The position numbers were made by a program, and so were the translations under genes. A stretch of DNA of 64,000 bases from Leifsonia sp. AK011 (GTDB lineage: Bacteria; Actinomycetota; Actinomycetes; Actinomycetales; Microbacteriaceae). How positions within the stretch are numbered: position 1 is the first letter of the stretch; each line of letters opens with the position of its first letter. The notes under the pieces are model-generated. The model had not been told where the DNA came from. It did no database searches and was given only the letters and a program-made list of their open reading frames with translations. Location of the stretch: the NCBI RefSeq assembly GCF_013410945.1, contig NZ_JACCCH010000001.1:2294001-2358000 (forward strand), written 5' to 3'. Positions 52,486 to 60,873 of the stretch are shown here, piece by piece.

Positions 52486-53412
52486 ATGGACTTCCGCATC
52501 TTCACCGAACCGCAGTACGGCGCCACCTACGACGACCAGCTCGGACTCGCCCTCGCCGCCGAACGGCTCGGGTTCAACGCCTACTTCCGGTCCGATCACT
52601 ACTCGACGATGAGTTCGCAGTCGAACGGGCTACCCGGGCCGACCGACTCGTGGGTGACGCTGGCCGGGCTGGCGCGCGAGACCAGCACGATCCGGTTGGG
52701 GACGCTCGTGTCATCCGCCACCTTCCGCCTGCCGGGGATTCTCGCCATCCAGGTCGCGCAGGTTGACGCGATGTCGGGTGGACGTATCGACTTTGGGCTC
52801 GGGACCGGATGGTTCGAGGCCGAGCACCGGCAGTACGGGATCCCCTTCCCGGAGAAGCGCTTCGGGCCGTTCGAGGAGCAGCTCGAGATCATCACCGGGC
52901 TCTGGAACACGCCCATCGGGGAGCGATTCAGCTACGACGGCAGCCACTACCAGCTCGTCGACTCCCCCGCGCTGCCGAAGCCGGCACAGGCCCACGTGCC
53001 CATCATCATCGGTGGCGCCGGTGCCTCGAAGACGCCGGCGCTCGCTGCTCGCTTCGCGGACGAGTTCAACTCGTGGCGAGCCGAGCTGGAGCTGACTGCC
53101 GAACGTATCGCACGCGTGCGGGCGGCATGCGAGGCGATCGGCCGTGACCCGGGCGAACTCGTGTTCTCGATCGCCGGCACTACAGCCGTGGGTGGCTCTG
53201 CCGCGGACCTCACCCGCCGGGCGGATGCCACGGGCCAGCCTCTCGAGGCGCTGCGCTCCTCCGGCTTCGCGGGCACCGCCTCCGAGGTTGTCGATGTGCT
53301 GGGCGCACTGCAGGAGCTCGGCGTCTCGCGCATCTACTTCCAGGTGCTGGACTTCGCGGACCACGACCAGCTCGACTACCTCGCCCGCGAGATCGCGCCC
53401 CAGCTCGGGTGA
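52486..53412 (+). CDS. LLM-class (F420-dependent type) oxidoreductase
   Basis: The 308-aa protein begins DFRIFTEPQYGATYDDQLGLA and has AERLGFNAYFRSDHY, STIRLGTLVSSATFRLPG, GRIDFGLGTGWFEAEH and VPIIIGGAGASKTPALAARFAD, the motifs of the TIGR03560-like LLM family that use reduced flavin or F420. Substrate unknown. It may be connected to thiamine because it shares its promoter region with the TPP riboswitch, but this is inference. Confidence 0.87.
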   Translation: MDFRIFTEPQYGATYDDQLGLALAAERLGFNAYFRSDHYSTMSSQSNGLPGPTDSWVTLAGLARETSTIRLGTLVSSATFRLPGILAIQVAQVDAMSGGRIDFGLGTGWFEAEHRQYGIPFPEKRFGPFEEQLEIITGLWNTPIGERFSYDGSHYQLVDSPALPKPAQAHVPIIIGGAGASKTPALAARFADEFNSWRAELELTAERIARVRAACEAIGRDPGELVFSIAGTTAVGGSAADLTRRADATGQPLEALRSSGFAGTASEVVDVLGALQELGVSRIYFQVLDFADHDQLDYLAREIAPQLG

Positions 53413-53451
53413 CCCCGCTGGGGTTCTACTGGACGTCGCTCAGCGTCGCTT

Positions 53452-53519
53452 CACGCGCTGAGGTTTGCGTGCGGCGCTGGTGTGCCAACACGCGCGCCCT
53501 CGTCATACCTCAGCGCGTG
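53452..53519. repeat. Inverted repeat between LLM gene and EXPERA-like gene
   Basis: Arms of 13 bp (53452-53464 and 53507-53519), CACGCGCTGAGGT and complement, enclose a GC-rich 42-nt region. It may terminate the LLM transcript. Confidence 0.8.
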
Positions 53520-53532
53520 GCATCCGCGGGGC

Positions 53533-53538
53533 TACTCT
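53533..53538 (+). promoter_or_regulatory. Leaderless -10 box (TACTCT)
   Basis: The box ends 7 nt before GTG 53546. Confidence 0.4.
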
Positions 53539-53545
53539 GGTGCCC

Positions 53546-54055
53546 GTGACGGATGCAACGCTGCCCAACCTGCCCCTCCGCAAGCGCCCCATCGACATCG
53601 TGTTCGCCGTGTTCTTCACGCTGTTCATCGTGACGTCGTGCATCGCGGACATGCTGCCGACGCTGGGCATCGATTTCAGCCAGCCGACCGGCAACTTCCT
53701 CGTCGACTCCAACTACTGGTACGCGCACGACGCCGACCCGCTGTTCATGCATCCGCCCGTCTGGATGCGCATCGTCACCGGTCTCAGCGCGTTCGTGTAC
53801 ATGCTCTTCTACCTGGTGCTCGTGCCGGCCCTGATCAGGGGATGGAACTGGATCCAACTGCCGGCAGTGATCTACGCGACCATGATCGCGTCGATCACGG
53901 GCATCATCGTGTTCGGGGTGGAGTTCTTCGGCGAGCCGGAGTTCCAGACCGGCAACCCGGCGAAGTTCCTGGCGTTCAACCTGCCGTATGTGCTCGTGCC
54001 CCTTCTGCTCCTCGTGCGCATGCGCAAGCCACTCCCCTTCACGAGAAGGTTCTGA
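53546..54055 (+). CDS. Four-helix membrane protein, EXPERA/emopamil-binding-like
   Basis: The 169-aa protein has four hydrophobic helices. It starts RKRPIDIVFAVFFTLFIVTSC, then has the long loop with ANYW-like Trp and DPLFMHPPVWMR, and ends in LNLPYVLVPLLLL. The pattern fits the EXPERA (TM6SF/EBP) fold, which in other organisms binds sterol-like lipids. The GTG start is preferred because of the -10 box; the upstream ATG frame covers the inverted repeat. Confidence 0.65.
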   Translation: MTDATLPNLPLRKRPIDIVFAVFFTLFIVTSCIADMLPTLGIDFSQPTGNFLVDSNYWYAHDADPLFMHPPVWMRIVTGLSAFVYMLFYLVLVPALIRGWNWIQLPAVIYATMIASITGIIVFGVEFFGEPEFQTGNPAKFLAFNLPYVLVPLLLLVRMRKPLPFTRRF

Positions 54056-54056
54056 T

Positions 54057-54257
54057 GTGTCCTGGACGCCACTAGACACGACGGTCGTCATACTTGCCGC
54101 AGTCCTGGCCGTTCTCGGCGCGTCAATGACGTTCTCCGCACCCTGGGCTTCGGGAGGCCGCGTCTGGGTGAAGGGGGTTGGGGCTCTCATTGCCGTGATG
54201 GCTGTGATCGCCATCCTCCTCGTGGTGATCAACGCGATGATCCCTCCGATCACCTGA
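54057..54257 (+). CDS. Small two-helix membrane protein, 66 aa
   Basis: From GTG 54057, two bases after the previous stop, this frame gives two helices (DTTVVILAAVLAVLGASM and VGALIAVMAVIAILLVVINAM) joined by APWASGGRVWVKG. It overlaps or abuts the upstream gene, so it is probably co-translated. Function unknown. Confidence 0.6.
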   Translation: MSWTPLDTTVVILAAVLAVLGASMTFSAPWASGGRVWVKGVGALIAVMAVIAILLVVINAMIPPIT

Positions 54258-54283
54258 GCTCGGGCATCGACCCACGCCGCACG

Positions 54284-54343
54284 CCGAGTGTTCCGATTTG
54301 GCTGTCATTTGGGCTGATTTGGCAGCCATATCGGAACACTCGG
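54284..54343. repeat. Long inverted repeat between convergent genes
   Basis: A 14-bp perfect stem (54284-54297 with 54330-54343) continues after one T-T mismatch for six more pairs, with an 18-nt loop. The arms read CCGAGTGTTCCGAT and complement. It may be a bidirectional terminator, but has no T-run. Confidence 0.88.
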
Positions 54344-54356
54344 AGCGGAGAGTCGC

Positions 54357-54968
54357 CTAGGGAAGCCAGGGCATGGGGTCGACGCGCGTTCCGTCCACCC
54401 ACACCTCGAAGTGGCAGTGGGCGACGGATGCATTGCCGCTGGCCCCCACGAGCCCGATGCCCTCGCCCGCCGCCACGACCTGGCCGACGGCTACCGTCGG
54501 AGATCCCTCGATGAGGTGGGAGTAAAGGGTCGCAATGCCGCCACCGTGGTCGATCTTGATGTACTGGCCCCAGCTACCGCCGAGTTCCACCTCGACGACC
54601 ACTCCAGCAGCGGAGGCTACCAGCGGCGTTCCGTTCGAGCACATGATGTCGATGCCGTTGTGCATGCCCTCGCCACGAGGGCCGAAGCCGTCATTGACCT
54701 GGGCGGAACACGGCCACGTGGAGAGCAGCCCGGTGATCGGGGTCACAGACACGACCACCGGTTCGATGGGCTTCGGCATCTCGACGGTGTAGCCATCACG
54801 GCCGAGCGGGGCAACGTCGTACTGGGGCGACGTCACCCTCTGCGGAGGCCCCGCGAGAGCGCTCGCGAGCTGGGGTTCGACCACTTCCTGCTCCACGAGC
54901 GCTATCGCCGGCAGGCTCATCGTCGCGCCGAGGGCAGCGACGGAGACAAAGGCGAGAGAACGGAGCAT
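54357..54968 (-). CDS. M23-family metallopeptidase, secreted
   Basis: The 203-aa protein has a signal peptide (residues 1-25), a linker with PKPIEPVVVSVTPI and a C-terminal M23 domain in which HNGID (first His and Asp) and HCHFEVW (HxH) complete the zinc site. It would cleave peptidoglycan cross-links or act as an activator of other hydrolases. A CAGACT hexamer ends 7 nt before ATG 54968. Confidence 0.9.
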   Translation of the reverse strand: MLRSLAFVSVAALGATMSLPAIALVEQEVVEPQLASALAGPPQRVTSPQYDVAPLGRDGYTVEMPKPIEPVVVSVTPITGLLSTWPCSAQVNDGFGPRGEGMHNGIDIMCSNGTPLVASAAGVVVEVELGGSWGQYIKIDHGGGIATLYSHLIEGSPTVAVGQVVAAGEGIGLVGASGNASVAHCHFEVWVDGTRVDPMPWLP

Positions 54969-55047
54969 CCCCTCCAGTCTGCCCCCAATTGGGCCAGGAG
55001 TCGAAGCCTCACCGGACACTCACTGGTGCGGCAGCGTTGCAGAAGCC

Positions 55048-55851
55048 CTAACGCTGCAGCTGGGTGACCTCGCGCATGACCTTCAACGCGGGGTACGCGG
55101 AGAGGAAGATCGCCATCGGAGCACGCAGGGTGAGCGATCGAACCTTGTGCCTGTCGTAGGTGCGCTCGAAGCGCATCACGTAGCTGTAGAACTCGCGGGG
55201 CGAGTCATCCAGACGCCGGGCGGACATGCCCGTCACCATGTCCGACGAGTAGGCGATCCGCACGTCGTGGGCGTGGAGGTGCAGGCTCAGGTCGATGTCC
55301 TCGTGGAGCTCGTCGTCGGGATCGAGGCACGCCTCATCCCGAATGAGCTCCCAGGCGGACCGCCGCAGCGCCATGTTGCTGCCGAAGAGCAGGTGCGATT
55401 CCTTCGTCACACGCACCAAGGCGCGGCGCAGGGCGTCGTCGGCCTTGTGGCCGAATCGGCGCAGCGGCATGTCGTAGTAGATGACGGGGCCGGTGGATGC
55501 CCCGACCTCAGGATCCTCGAAGACCATGGTCACGGCCTCAACCCACGTGGGCTCCAGCACCGAGTCGGCATCGATGCGACCGATGACGTCCCCCGTCGCG
55601 TGGTCGAGTCCGAAATTGCGGGTGGGGATGAGTCCCTGCAGGGCGTCCTGCTTGAGGTAGACGATGGGTGCGTCGGGGTAGGTGATCTGGAGCGCGTGCA
55701 CGACGGCAGCTGTGCCATCCGTCGACTTGTTGTCGACAACGATGATCTCGTGCGCGGGAACCGTCTGGTGCAGTGCAGCCACGACGCTCGCTTTGATCGT
55801 GTCCTCTTCGTTGTAGGCGGGGATGACGATCGACACGCTGGGCAGGGCCAT
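55048..55851 (-). CDS. Family 2 glycosyltransferase
   Basis: The 267-aa cytosolic-facing enzyme has VSIVIPAYNEEDTIKASV, the nucleotide-sugar site VVDNKSTDGTAAV, DADS as DxD metal motif in RIDADSVL, and a C-terminal helix. GT2 enzymes build envelope polysaccharides. The start at 55851 begins the GT2 fold, 7 nt after a TACCGT box. No export or polymerase genes are adjacent. Confidence 0.92.
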   Translation of the reverse strand: MALPSVSIVIPAYNEEDTIKASVVAALHQTVPAHEIIVVDNKSTDGTAAVVHALQITYPDAPIVYLKQDALQGLIPTRNFGLDHATGDVIGRIDADSVLEPTWVEAVTMVFEDPEVGASTGPVIYYDMPLRRFGHKADDALRRALVRVTKESHLLFGSNMALRRSAWELIRDEACLDPDDELHEDIDLSLHLHAHDVRIAYSSDMVTGMSARRLDDSPREFYSYVMRFERTYDRHKVRSLTLRAPMAIFLSAYPALKVMREVTQLQR

Positions 55852-55891
55852 AGCGCCCACGGTACACGGCGCGTGTGGCGAGGATCGAGGT

Positions 55892-56176
55892 CTAGCGGCG
55901 CGATTCGCGCTGTGTCGTGCGGCGGGTAGCGCACACGAGGAGGGCGGATCCCACAAGCAATGCACCGCCGGTAGCGCCGACGATGATCTCAACGTGGCCG
56001 AGCACACTGCCGGTTTCGGCCAGCTGCGGAGAAGTTGTCGATTCGGTCGCACACACACCGTAGTCGCCCTGCGGGTTCACCAGGCAGCCGCCCGAGGATG
56101 CCGCGATCGCCGGGCTGGAAGCACCGAGCGCGAGCCCCACGGCGAGAGCGCCGGCCGCTAACCATCTCTTCGCCAT
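55892..56176 (-). CDS. Small sortase-anchored cell-wall protein (LAETG), 94 aa
   Basis: A signal peptide (about residues 1-25) is followed by a mature part of only 25-30 residues with two Cys (GGCLVNPQGDYGVCATE), which could form a disulfide. LAETG, a hydrophobic helix (VEIIVGATGGALLVGSALLVC written in parts) and RRTTQRESRR make a complete sorting signal. LAXTG is typical for class E sortases of actinobacteria; no sortase lies in this window. Confidence 0.88.
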   Translation of the reverse strand: MAKRWLAAGALAVGLALGASSPAIAASSGGCLVNPQGDYGVCATESTTSPQLAETGSVLGHVEIIVGATGGALLVGSALLVCATRRTTQRESRR

Positions 56177-56232
56177 ACCGCCACCCCCTTCACCACGTTC
56201 GCGCGGGCCGAAGCACCGTTCGATGCCACGAA

Positions 56233-57087
56233 CTATAACAGCGATGGGTCGTCCACGGGGGCTGTCACGAAGTCGATGAGCTCTTCGACCTTGCCGAGCA
56301 GCGCGGGTTCGAGGTCAGCAAAACTGCGCACTCGCGACAGAATACGCTGCCACGCGCGGGCGATGTCGGCCTGGTCGTCGTGCGGCCATCCGAGGGCTGC
56401 ACAGATCCCATGCTTCCACTCGATGCTGCGCGGAATCTCGGGCCATGCCTCGAGCCCGACGCGCTGCGGTTTCACGGCCTGCCAGATGTCGACGTAGGGA
56501 TGCCCGACCACGAGCACCGCCCCCGGGAAGCGCCGACTTGCCGCCTCCGCGATCCGGCTCTCCTTGGAACCAGCTACGAGATGGTCGACGAGGACACCCA
56601 CGCGTCGGCCCTTGCCCGGCTGGAACTCGAGGAGCGCCTCCTCGAGATGGTCCACTCCCGCCAGGTATTCGACCACGACGCCCTCGATGCGCAGGTCGTC
56701 GCCCCAGACCCGCTCGACGAGCTCCGCGTCGTGCCAACCCTCGACGTAGATGCGGCTGGGGAGAGCCACTCGCGCACGCGCATCCTCCACAGCGAAGGAG
56801 CCGGAAGCGGTGCGGCGGGGTGCGGACTGTGTCGGCGCGGGCTTGACGAGAGTGACACGCTCCCCGTCGATGAGGAACACCGTGGCCAGCGGGAACGCAC
56901 GCACCGCCCCCCGGCGATCCTCAAGCTGCACGAGTCCGTTCGCGAACGAGAGCACGGCCCCCGTGAAGCCCGAAGAAGGGTCCTCCACCACGAGGCCGGG
57001 GCTCACACTCACCTGTCGCGGAGGTGGCGAGGCAGAGCGACGCGAGAATCCTGCGAGCACGTCGCTGCCGTACCGGTCATCAGTCAC
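56233..57087 (-). CDS. DUF3097 family protein
   Basis: The 284-aa actinobacterial protein starts DDRYGSDVLAG and has ERVTLVKPAP, RIYVEGWHDAELVERVWGDD, VDHLVAGSKESRIA and VGHPYVDIWQAVKP. The EGxHDAELVE and HPYVD blocks resemble a TOPRIM-like fold (Glu followed by Asp residues), suggesting a nucleotidyl or nuclease role, but no function has been shown. Start is GTG 57087, 6 nt after a TAGCCT box. Confidence 0.9.
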   Translation of the reverse strand: MTDDRYGSDVLAGFSRRSASPPPRQVSVSPGLVVEDPSSGFTGAVLSFANGLVQLEDRRGAVRAFPLATVFLIDGERVTLVKPAPTQSAPRRTASGSFAVEDARARVALPSRIYVEGWHDAELVERVWGDDLRIEGVVVEYLAGVDHLEEALLEFQPGKGRRVGVLVDHLVAGSKESRIAEAASRRFPGAVLVVGHPYVDIWQAVKPQRVGLEAWPEIPRSIEWKHGICAALGWPHDDQADIARAWQRILSRVRSFADLEPALLGKVEELIDFVTAPVDDPSLL

Positions 57088-57093
57088 CGCACG

Positions 57094-57099
57094 AGGCTA
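57094..57099 (-). promoter_or_regulatory. Leaderless -10 box (TAGCCT) of the DUF3097 gene
   Basis: The box ends 6 nt before GTG 57087. Confidence 0.5.
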
Positions 57100-57135
57100 A
57101 CCGCAGGTGGCCCCGTGGAAGGGATGACGCGGCTG

Positions 57136-57714
57136 CTAGAACCCGAAGTCGCCGCCGAAGTCGCCGCCGCCGAATCCCCCACCGAAGTCGCCGCCACCGA
57201 AGTCGCCGAGGCCGTCGCCCGCGGAGCCTGCGTCCGCGCCACTATCGCCCGAGGCATCCGTCGCCCCCGAGTCGCCGCCGGCGTCTGAGCTTCCGGCGTC
57301 AGCGGGGAGGAACGCGCCAACCAGCGCAGAGCCGATGACGTAGCCAGCCACGGTTCCGAGCAGGGAGCTCCCGACCATCGAGCCGAAACTCGGACCCTGG
57401 AACGACCGCTCCATCGTGCCCGGCTGCCGCAGCTCGGAGCGCGTCGCTGCCTGGGCGAGAGACTGCGGGTCCTGGGAGCGGGGCGCCTCGCCGACGGGGG
57501 CGTTGCGGGTGAGCTCCTCGAAGACCATCGTGCGCTGCTCCTCCGTCAGTTTGGAGAACGCCTCGGCGTGAACCTGCTCGATCGTCTCGGGCGGCGCAGT
57601 ACGAAGGAGGTAGCGGTAGCGCTCGACCGCGATCTCGTCGTCGGTACGGGGGCGCTGGGGCGGGCGAGGCGATGCCTCTGGCTCGGTGCCGAAGAGTCGA
57701 TCGAACAGTCCCAT
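57136..57714 (-). CDS. Hypothetical protein with Gly/Asp/Phe-repeat C-terminus, 192 aa
   Basis: The N-terminus MGLFDRLFG is followed by an acidic helical region with VERYRYLLRT and FSKLTEEQRTMVFEEL, a glycine-rich hydrophobic stretch (VGSSLLGTVAGYVIGSALVGAF), then low-complexity Asp/Ser/Gly and a GGDFGGGF-type repeat ending DFGF. It may be a small membrane-associated scaffold. The start at 57714 is supported by GGAG 7 nt upstream; an in-frame ATG 12 nt earlier lacks one. Confidence 0.7.
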   Translation of the reverse strand: MGLFDRLFGTEPEASPRPPQRPRTDDEIAVERYRYLLRTAPPETIEQVHAEAFSKLTEEQRTMVFEELTRNAPVGEAPRSQDPQSLAQAATRSELRQPGTMERSFQGPSFGSMVGSSLLGTVAGYVIGSALVGAFLPADAGSSDAGGDSGATDASGDSGADAGSAGDGLGDFGGGDFGGGFGGGDFGGDFGF

Positions 57715-57800
57715 GAGAGTCTCCATCCCGCGGCGCTCGCCGCCCTCTTCACGATAGGGAAGCTGGCTGGGAATCAGACCAGATTTCGGTGCCGACCTGC

Positions 57801-58487
57801 TCAGCTGTTGGCGTGGGCGATCAGCCAGGGAAGCGGGTTGATCTGCACGTCGTCGATGATGACCTCGAAGTGGAGGTGCGGGCCGGTGCTGGAGCCGGTG
57901 TTGCCCACGGTTCCGATCTGTTGTCCACGGGTCACCGTCTGGCCGGCCTCGACCTGCAGCGACCCGAACTCCATGTGTCCGTAGACGGTCCGGGTGACCT
58001 CGCCGTCGATGACGTGCTCGAGCACGACGTTGACCCCGAGCCCGCCGCTGGCCTCCTCCGAAGTGATCACCACGCCGTCGGCCACAGCCTGCACGGGATG
58101 CCCGAGTCCGGGGGTGAGGTCGATGCCCTTGTGGTCGGACGAGCATCCATCGCAGCTTCGGTAACCGTAGCCGCTGGTCATCGTCGTGTTGGCCGGTACC
58201 GGCCACTGAACGAGCGAGAAGAGTGAGACGTCGAAACCATCGCGCGGCGCGGTTGCCGGGAGGTAGTACGGCGCTGCGAAGCCCTGGACCGCGGGTGCGT
58301 CACCGGTCGCGACGATCGAGTTCGCCTCGGCAGGCAGAGCGGGAACGCTCACGAGAGCGGCCGCGAAGCCGATCGACCCGAACGCGAGGATGCGGCGATC
58401 GAGGGAGAGGAACCCAGCGAGACGCGTGGGAGCGGCGGGGAAGGAATGGCGACCGCGCGAAACGGCAGAACGGGAAAGCAGGGGCAC
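57801..58487 (-). CDS. M23-family metallopeptidase, secreted, second copy
   Basis: The 228-aa protein has an N-terminal signal region (FLSLDRRILAFGSIGFAAAL), then an M23 domain with YGYRSCDGCSSDHKGIDL and PHLHFEV supplying the zinc ligands. A disulfide is possible in CDGC. The GTG at 58487 follows AAGGATCC; the GTG at 58517 is less likely. It is a paralogue of the M23 gene at 54357. Confidence 0.9.
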   Translation of the reverse strand: MPLLSRSAVSRGRHSFPAAPTRLAGFLSLDRRILAFGSIGFAAALVSVPALPAEANSIVATGDAPAVQGFAAPYYLPATAPRDGFDVSLFSLVQWPVPANTTMTSGYGYRSCDGCSSDHKGIDLTPGLGHPVQAVADGVVITSEEASGGLGVNVVLEHVIDGEVTRTVYGHMEFGSLQVEAGQTVTRGQQIGTVGNTGSSTGPHLHFEVIIDDVQINPLPWLIAHANS

Positions 58488-58627
58488 AGCGTGGATCCTT
58501 GAACGTGTTCGGCGCACAGTGACGCCTCGGAGTGCGTCATGGCACGGAACGGTCGTACGGTGCCGCTAGGCACCCTCAGACGGACCGGAGCCCGAGAAAT
58601 CCAGCGGTGAGGTCACGCCTGCTCGAC

Positions 58628-59035
58628 TCAGTCCTGGGGAATCTCCCTGTTACCAGCCTGCGACACGATACTGGGAGCTCCATGTGAACGAATTGAATTC
58701 AGTCGCGCTGTGATGATGACGACGCCAACCGCAACACCCACAATGGCGCCCAGGCTCGAGAGAAGGATGTCGACAACCGACGCCGAACCGTCTGGCATCC
58801 ACACCGTCTGCGCCGCCTCGACCCACGCCGCGCCCAGAACGCCGAACCCCACGGCAACCCACCAGCGGCGACGTCCCATCATGAGTGTCAGGAGCAGTCC
58901 GACCGGTACGAAGAGGATCATCGGGAGCCACCACCACTGCCTGGCCGACGTGGCTCCCGGCACGAAGGTCAGGCCCACCAGCATCCCGATGTACACGAAA
59001 GCGACGAGCACGAGCAGGTGTCGTCGGCGGATCAT
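58628..59035 (-). CDS. VanZ-family membrane protein, 135 aa
   Basis: The protein has about four helices and the VanZ-like pattern LPMILFVPVGLLLTLM, EAAQTVWMPDGSASVVDILLSSLGAIVG. VanZ-like proteins affect teicoplanin or lipid-linked processes in other bacteria; here the role is unknown. Confidence 0.82.
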   Translation of the reverse strand: MIRRRHLLVLVAFVYIGMLVGLTFVPGATSARQWWWLPMILFVPVGLLLTLMMGRRRWWVAVGFGVLGAAWVEAAQTVWMPDGSASVVDILLSSLGAIVGVAVGVVIITARLNSIRSHGAPSIVSQAGNREIPQD

Positions 59036-59109
59036 GACGGCCAGTCTTTCAGCCGCGCCTTGATAAATGGTGAGAGAAGCGTGGATGCTCGGCGACCGTC
59101 AGCTGGGCG

Positions 59110-60849
59110 TTAATCCCGCAGACCGAAGAGGTCCGTTCCGTGCTTGACCAGCACGTCGTAGGCGTCGCCGTAGGTCTCCGGAATCGGCTGATCCGGGTCG
59201 AACTTCGCCAGGAGAAGGCCGAGGAGACCCTTTGCGGGACTCGAGAGCGGACGGTGCTTGTGCTTCTCGTCCGGCTTGGGCACATCCTCGGGGTTCGGCG
59301 GAGTGAACTGTGGATGGGTCACGGGCCAATCCCAGGGCTGCCGCGGAGTGGTGAGGTTGACGGCGTTGAACAGGTTGTTGGCCGTGACGTCGCGCCGTGT
59401 GAGAGGGCTGAGCCCGTGGAGGCGGTTGAGGGTTGCGATGAGCGACCCATGGTGCATCTCATCGTGGATGACCGAGCCAGCGGCCGTGTAGGCACTCACG
59501 AGGATTGCCGGGACGCGGCATCCGAGGCGGTTGAAACGGAAGCCCATCTCACCCTCCGGCGCTTCGGGCATGGGGGGAACCGCCGTGGGCGGCGACACGT
59601 GGTCGTAGGTACCCCCGTGCTCATCGAAGGTGATGAGGAAAGCGGTGTTGAGGGCATTCGACCCTGTGTCGGACTTGGCCGCCCGCAGCGCCGAGTACAC
59701 CGAGTGGAGCAGGGCTTCACCGGCGCGCACATCGGAGAGGGCACCGTCGTAGAACTCGTGACCCTCGTACTCACTCTCCCTGAGGGTGCCAACGGGTGGA
59801 TGCATGTCGTTGTGGTTGAACACCATGCGCGGCTCGATGAAGGCATAGTCGGGCAGGTTGCCGTGTTCGACATCGTGGAAGAACTGGGTCATATCGCGGA
59901 AGTTGGTCTTCCAGTACTTCTCCAGGACGGGAGCGTGCAGCACCCCCGTGAAGGGCACGATCTGGCTCGCGTCGTAGTAGACACGCCACGTCAGTCCGGC
60001 ATCCTCCAGCCGGTTGAAGATGGTCGGGGCCGCGGGAGCATCGATCCACTTGTCGTAGCCGCCGTGGTCCTTGTTCGATACGAAACCGTGCGACGTGGAG
60101 GCGTGGAAGAACGACCGGTTGGGGAACGTCGAGGACGGCACCCCGCAGAACCAGGCGTCGTACACACCGAAACCCTTGGCGATCGTGGAGAAGACCGGCA
60201 GCATCTCGGGAGTGAAACCACCCATCGCGACGCTGTAGTCCTCGGCCGTGGGCTTCTCGCCGTGCTTGGTCTCCTCGAAATTGACGATGTAATCCTTGAC
60301 GAAACCCGACATGTCGGCATCATCACCCGGCTTCGGCGAGTTGTACGGTGCCTCGATCGAGTTCTCGTAGAGCTTGCCATTCGACTCGGGATCGATGATG
60401 CCGAACAGCTGGGTGTTAACGTGCGGAAAGCTCTCGCCGGGATCGGGCTGGGGGCTCCGCATGATCTCATCGGTGCTGCCCGCGTAGGGCTGTGCGGGGA
60501 CCGCCTGGCCGTCGGGGCCCTCGTTGGAGTAGGAGCCCTGATTCAGCCCGTCGAAGCTCGTGCCTCCGGGAAGCTCATCGTTCGTGTAGAGGAAGCCGAG
60601 CACGTTGTCGAACGACCTGTTCTCGAACATGATCGTGACCACGTGGTCGAAGCCCGGCTCGCTGCGGGGAGCCAGAGGGTCGAACCCGGGTGCCGGGCTC
60701 GCTGCGTTGATGGCCGCAGTGACTCCGGCAGTCGCCGCCGCGCCGGCTGCGAATCCCCCAACGCCGACGGCGGCAGTCTTCAGGAACGCCCGCCGGGAGG
60801 CTCCCGTCGCGGCTTCAGTCGAGTCAGGTTCATCGGAGTTCGGCACCAC
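59110..60849 (-). CDS. Phospholipase C/acid phosphatase-like phosphoesterase, Tat-exported
   Basis: The 579-aa protein has a Tat signal SRRAFLK at about 18-24 followed by a hydrophobic stretch. The phosphoesterase family motif FDHVVTIMFENRSFDNVLG with catalytic residues, FVCGVPSSTFPNR-type segment, and TFDEHGGTYDHVSPP complete the metal site. It would cleave phosphodiesters or phospholipids outside the cell. GTG 60849 is 6 nt after a TACAGT box. Confidence 0.9.
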   Translation of the reverse strand: MVPNSDEPDSTEAATGASRRAFLKTAAVGVGGFAAGAAATAGVTAAINAASPAPGFDPLAPRSEPGFDHVVTIMFENRSFDNVLGFLYTNDELPGGTSFDGLNQGSYSNEGPDGQAVPAQPYAGSTDEIMRSPQPDPGESFPHVNTQLFGIIDPESNGKLYENSIEAPYNSPKPGDDADMSGFVKDYIVNFEETKHGEKPTAEDYSVAMGGFTPEMLPVFSTIAKGFGVYDAWFCGVPSSTFPNRSFFHASTSHGFVSNKDHGGYDKWIDAPAAPTIFNRLEDAGLTWRVYYDASQIVPFTGVLHAPVLEKYWKTNFRDMTQFFHDVEHGNLPDYAFIEPRMVFNHNDMHPPVGTLRESEYEGHEFYDGALSDVRAGEALLHSVYSALRAAKSDTGSNALNTAFLITFDEHGGTYDHVSPPTAVPPMPEAPEGEMGFRFNRLGCRVPAILVSAYTAAGSVIHDEMHHGSLIATLNRLHGLSPLTRRDVTANNLFNAVNLTTPRQPWDWPVTHPQFTPPNPEDVPKPDEKHKHRPLSSPAKGLLGLLLAKFDPDQPIPETYGDAYDVLVKHGTDLFGLRD

Positions 60850-60855
60850 GGGTTC

Positions 60856-60861
60856 ACTGTA
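60856..60861 (-). promoter_or_regulatory. Leaderless -10 box (TACAGT) of the phosphoesterase
   Basis: The box ends 6 nt before GTG 60849. Confidence 0.5.
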
Positions 60862-60873
60862 ATCGGGCGCGAG

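Noticed and set aside
52486-53412. LLM oxidoreductase as part of the thiamine operon
   Set aside because: It is on the opposite strand from the riboswitch; only the promoter region is shared, so a metabolic link is listed as inference only.
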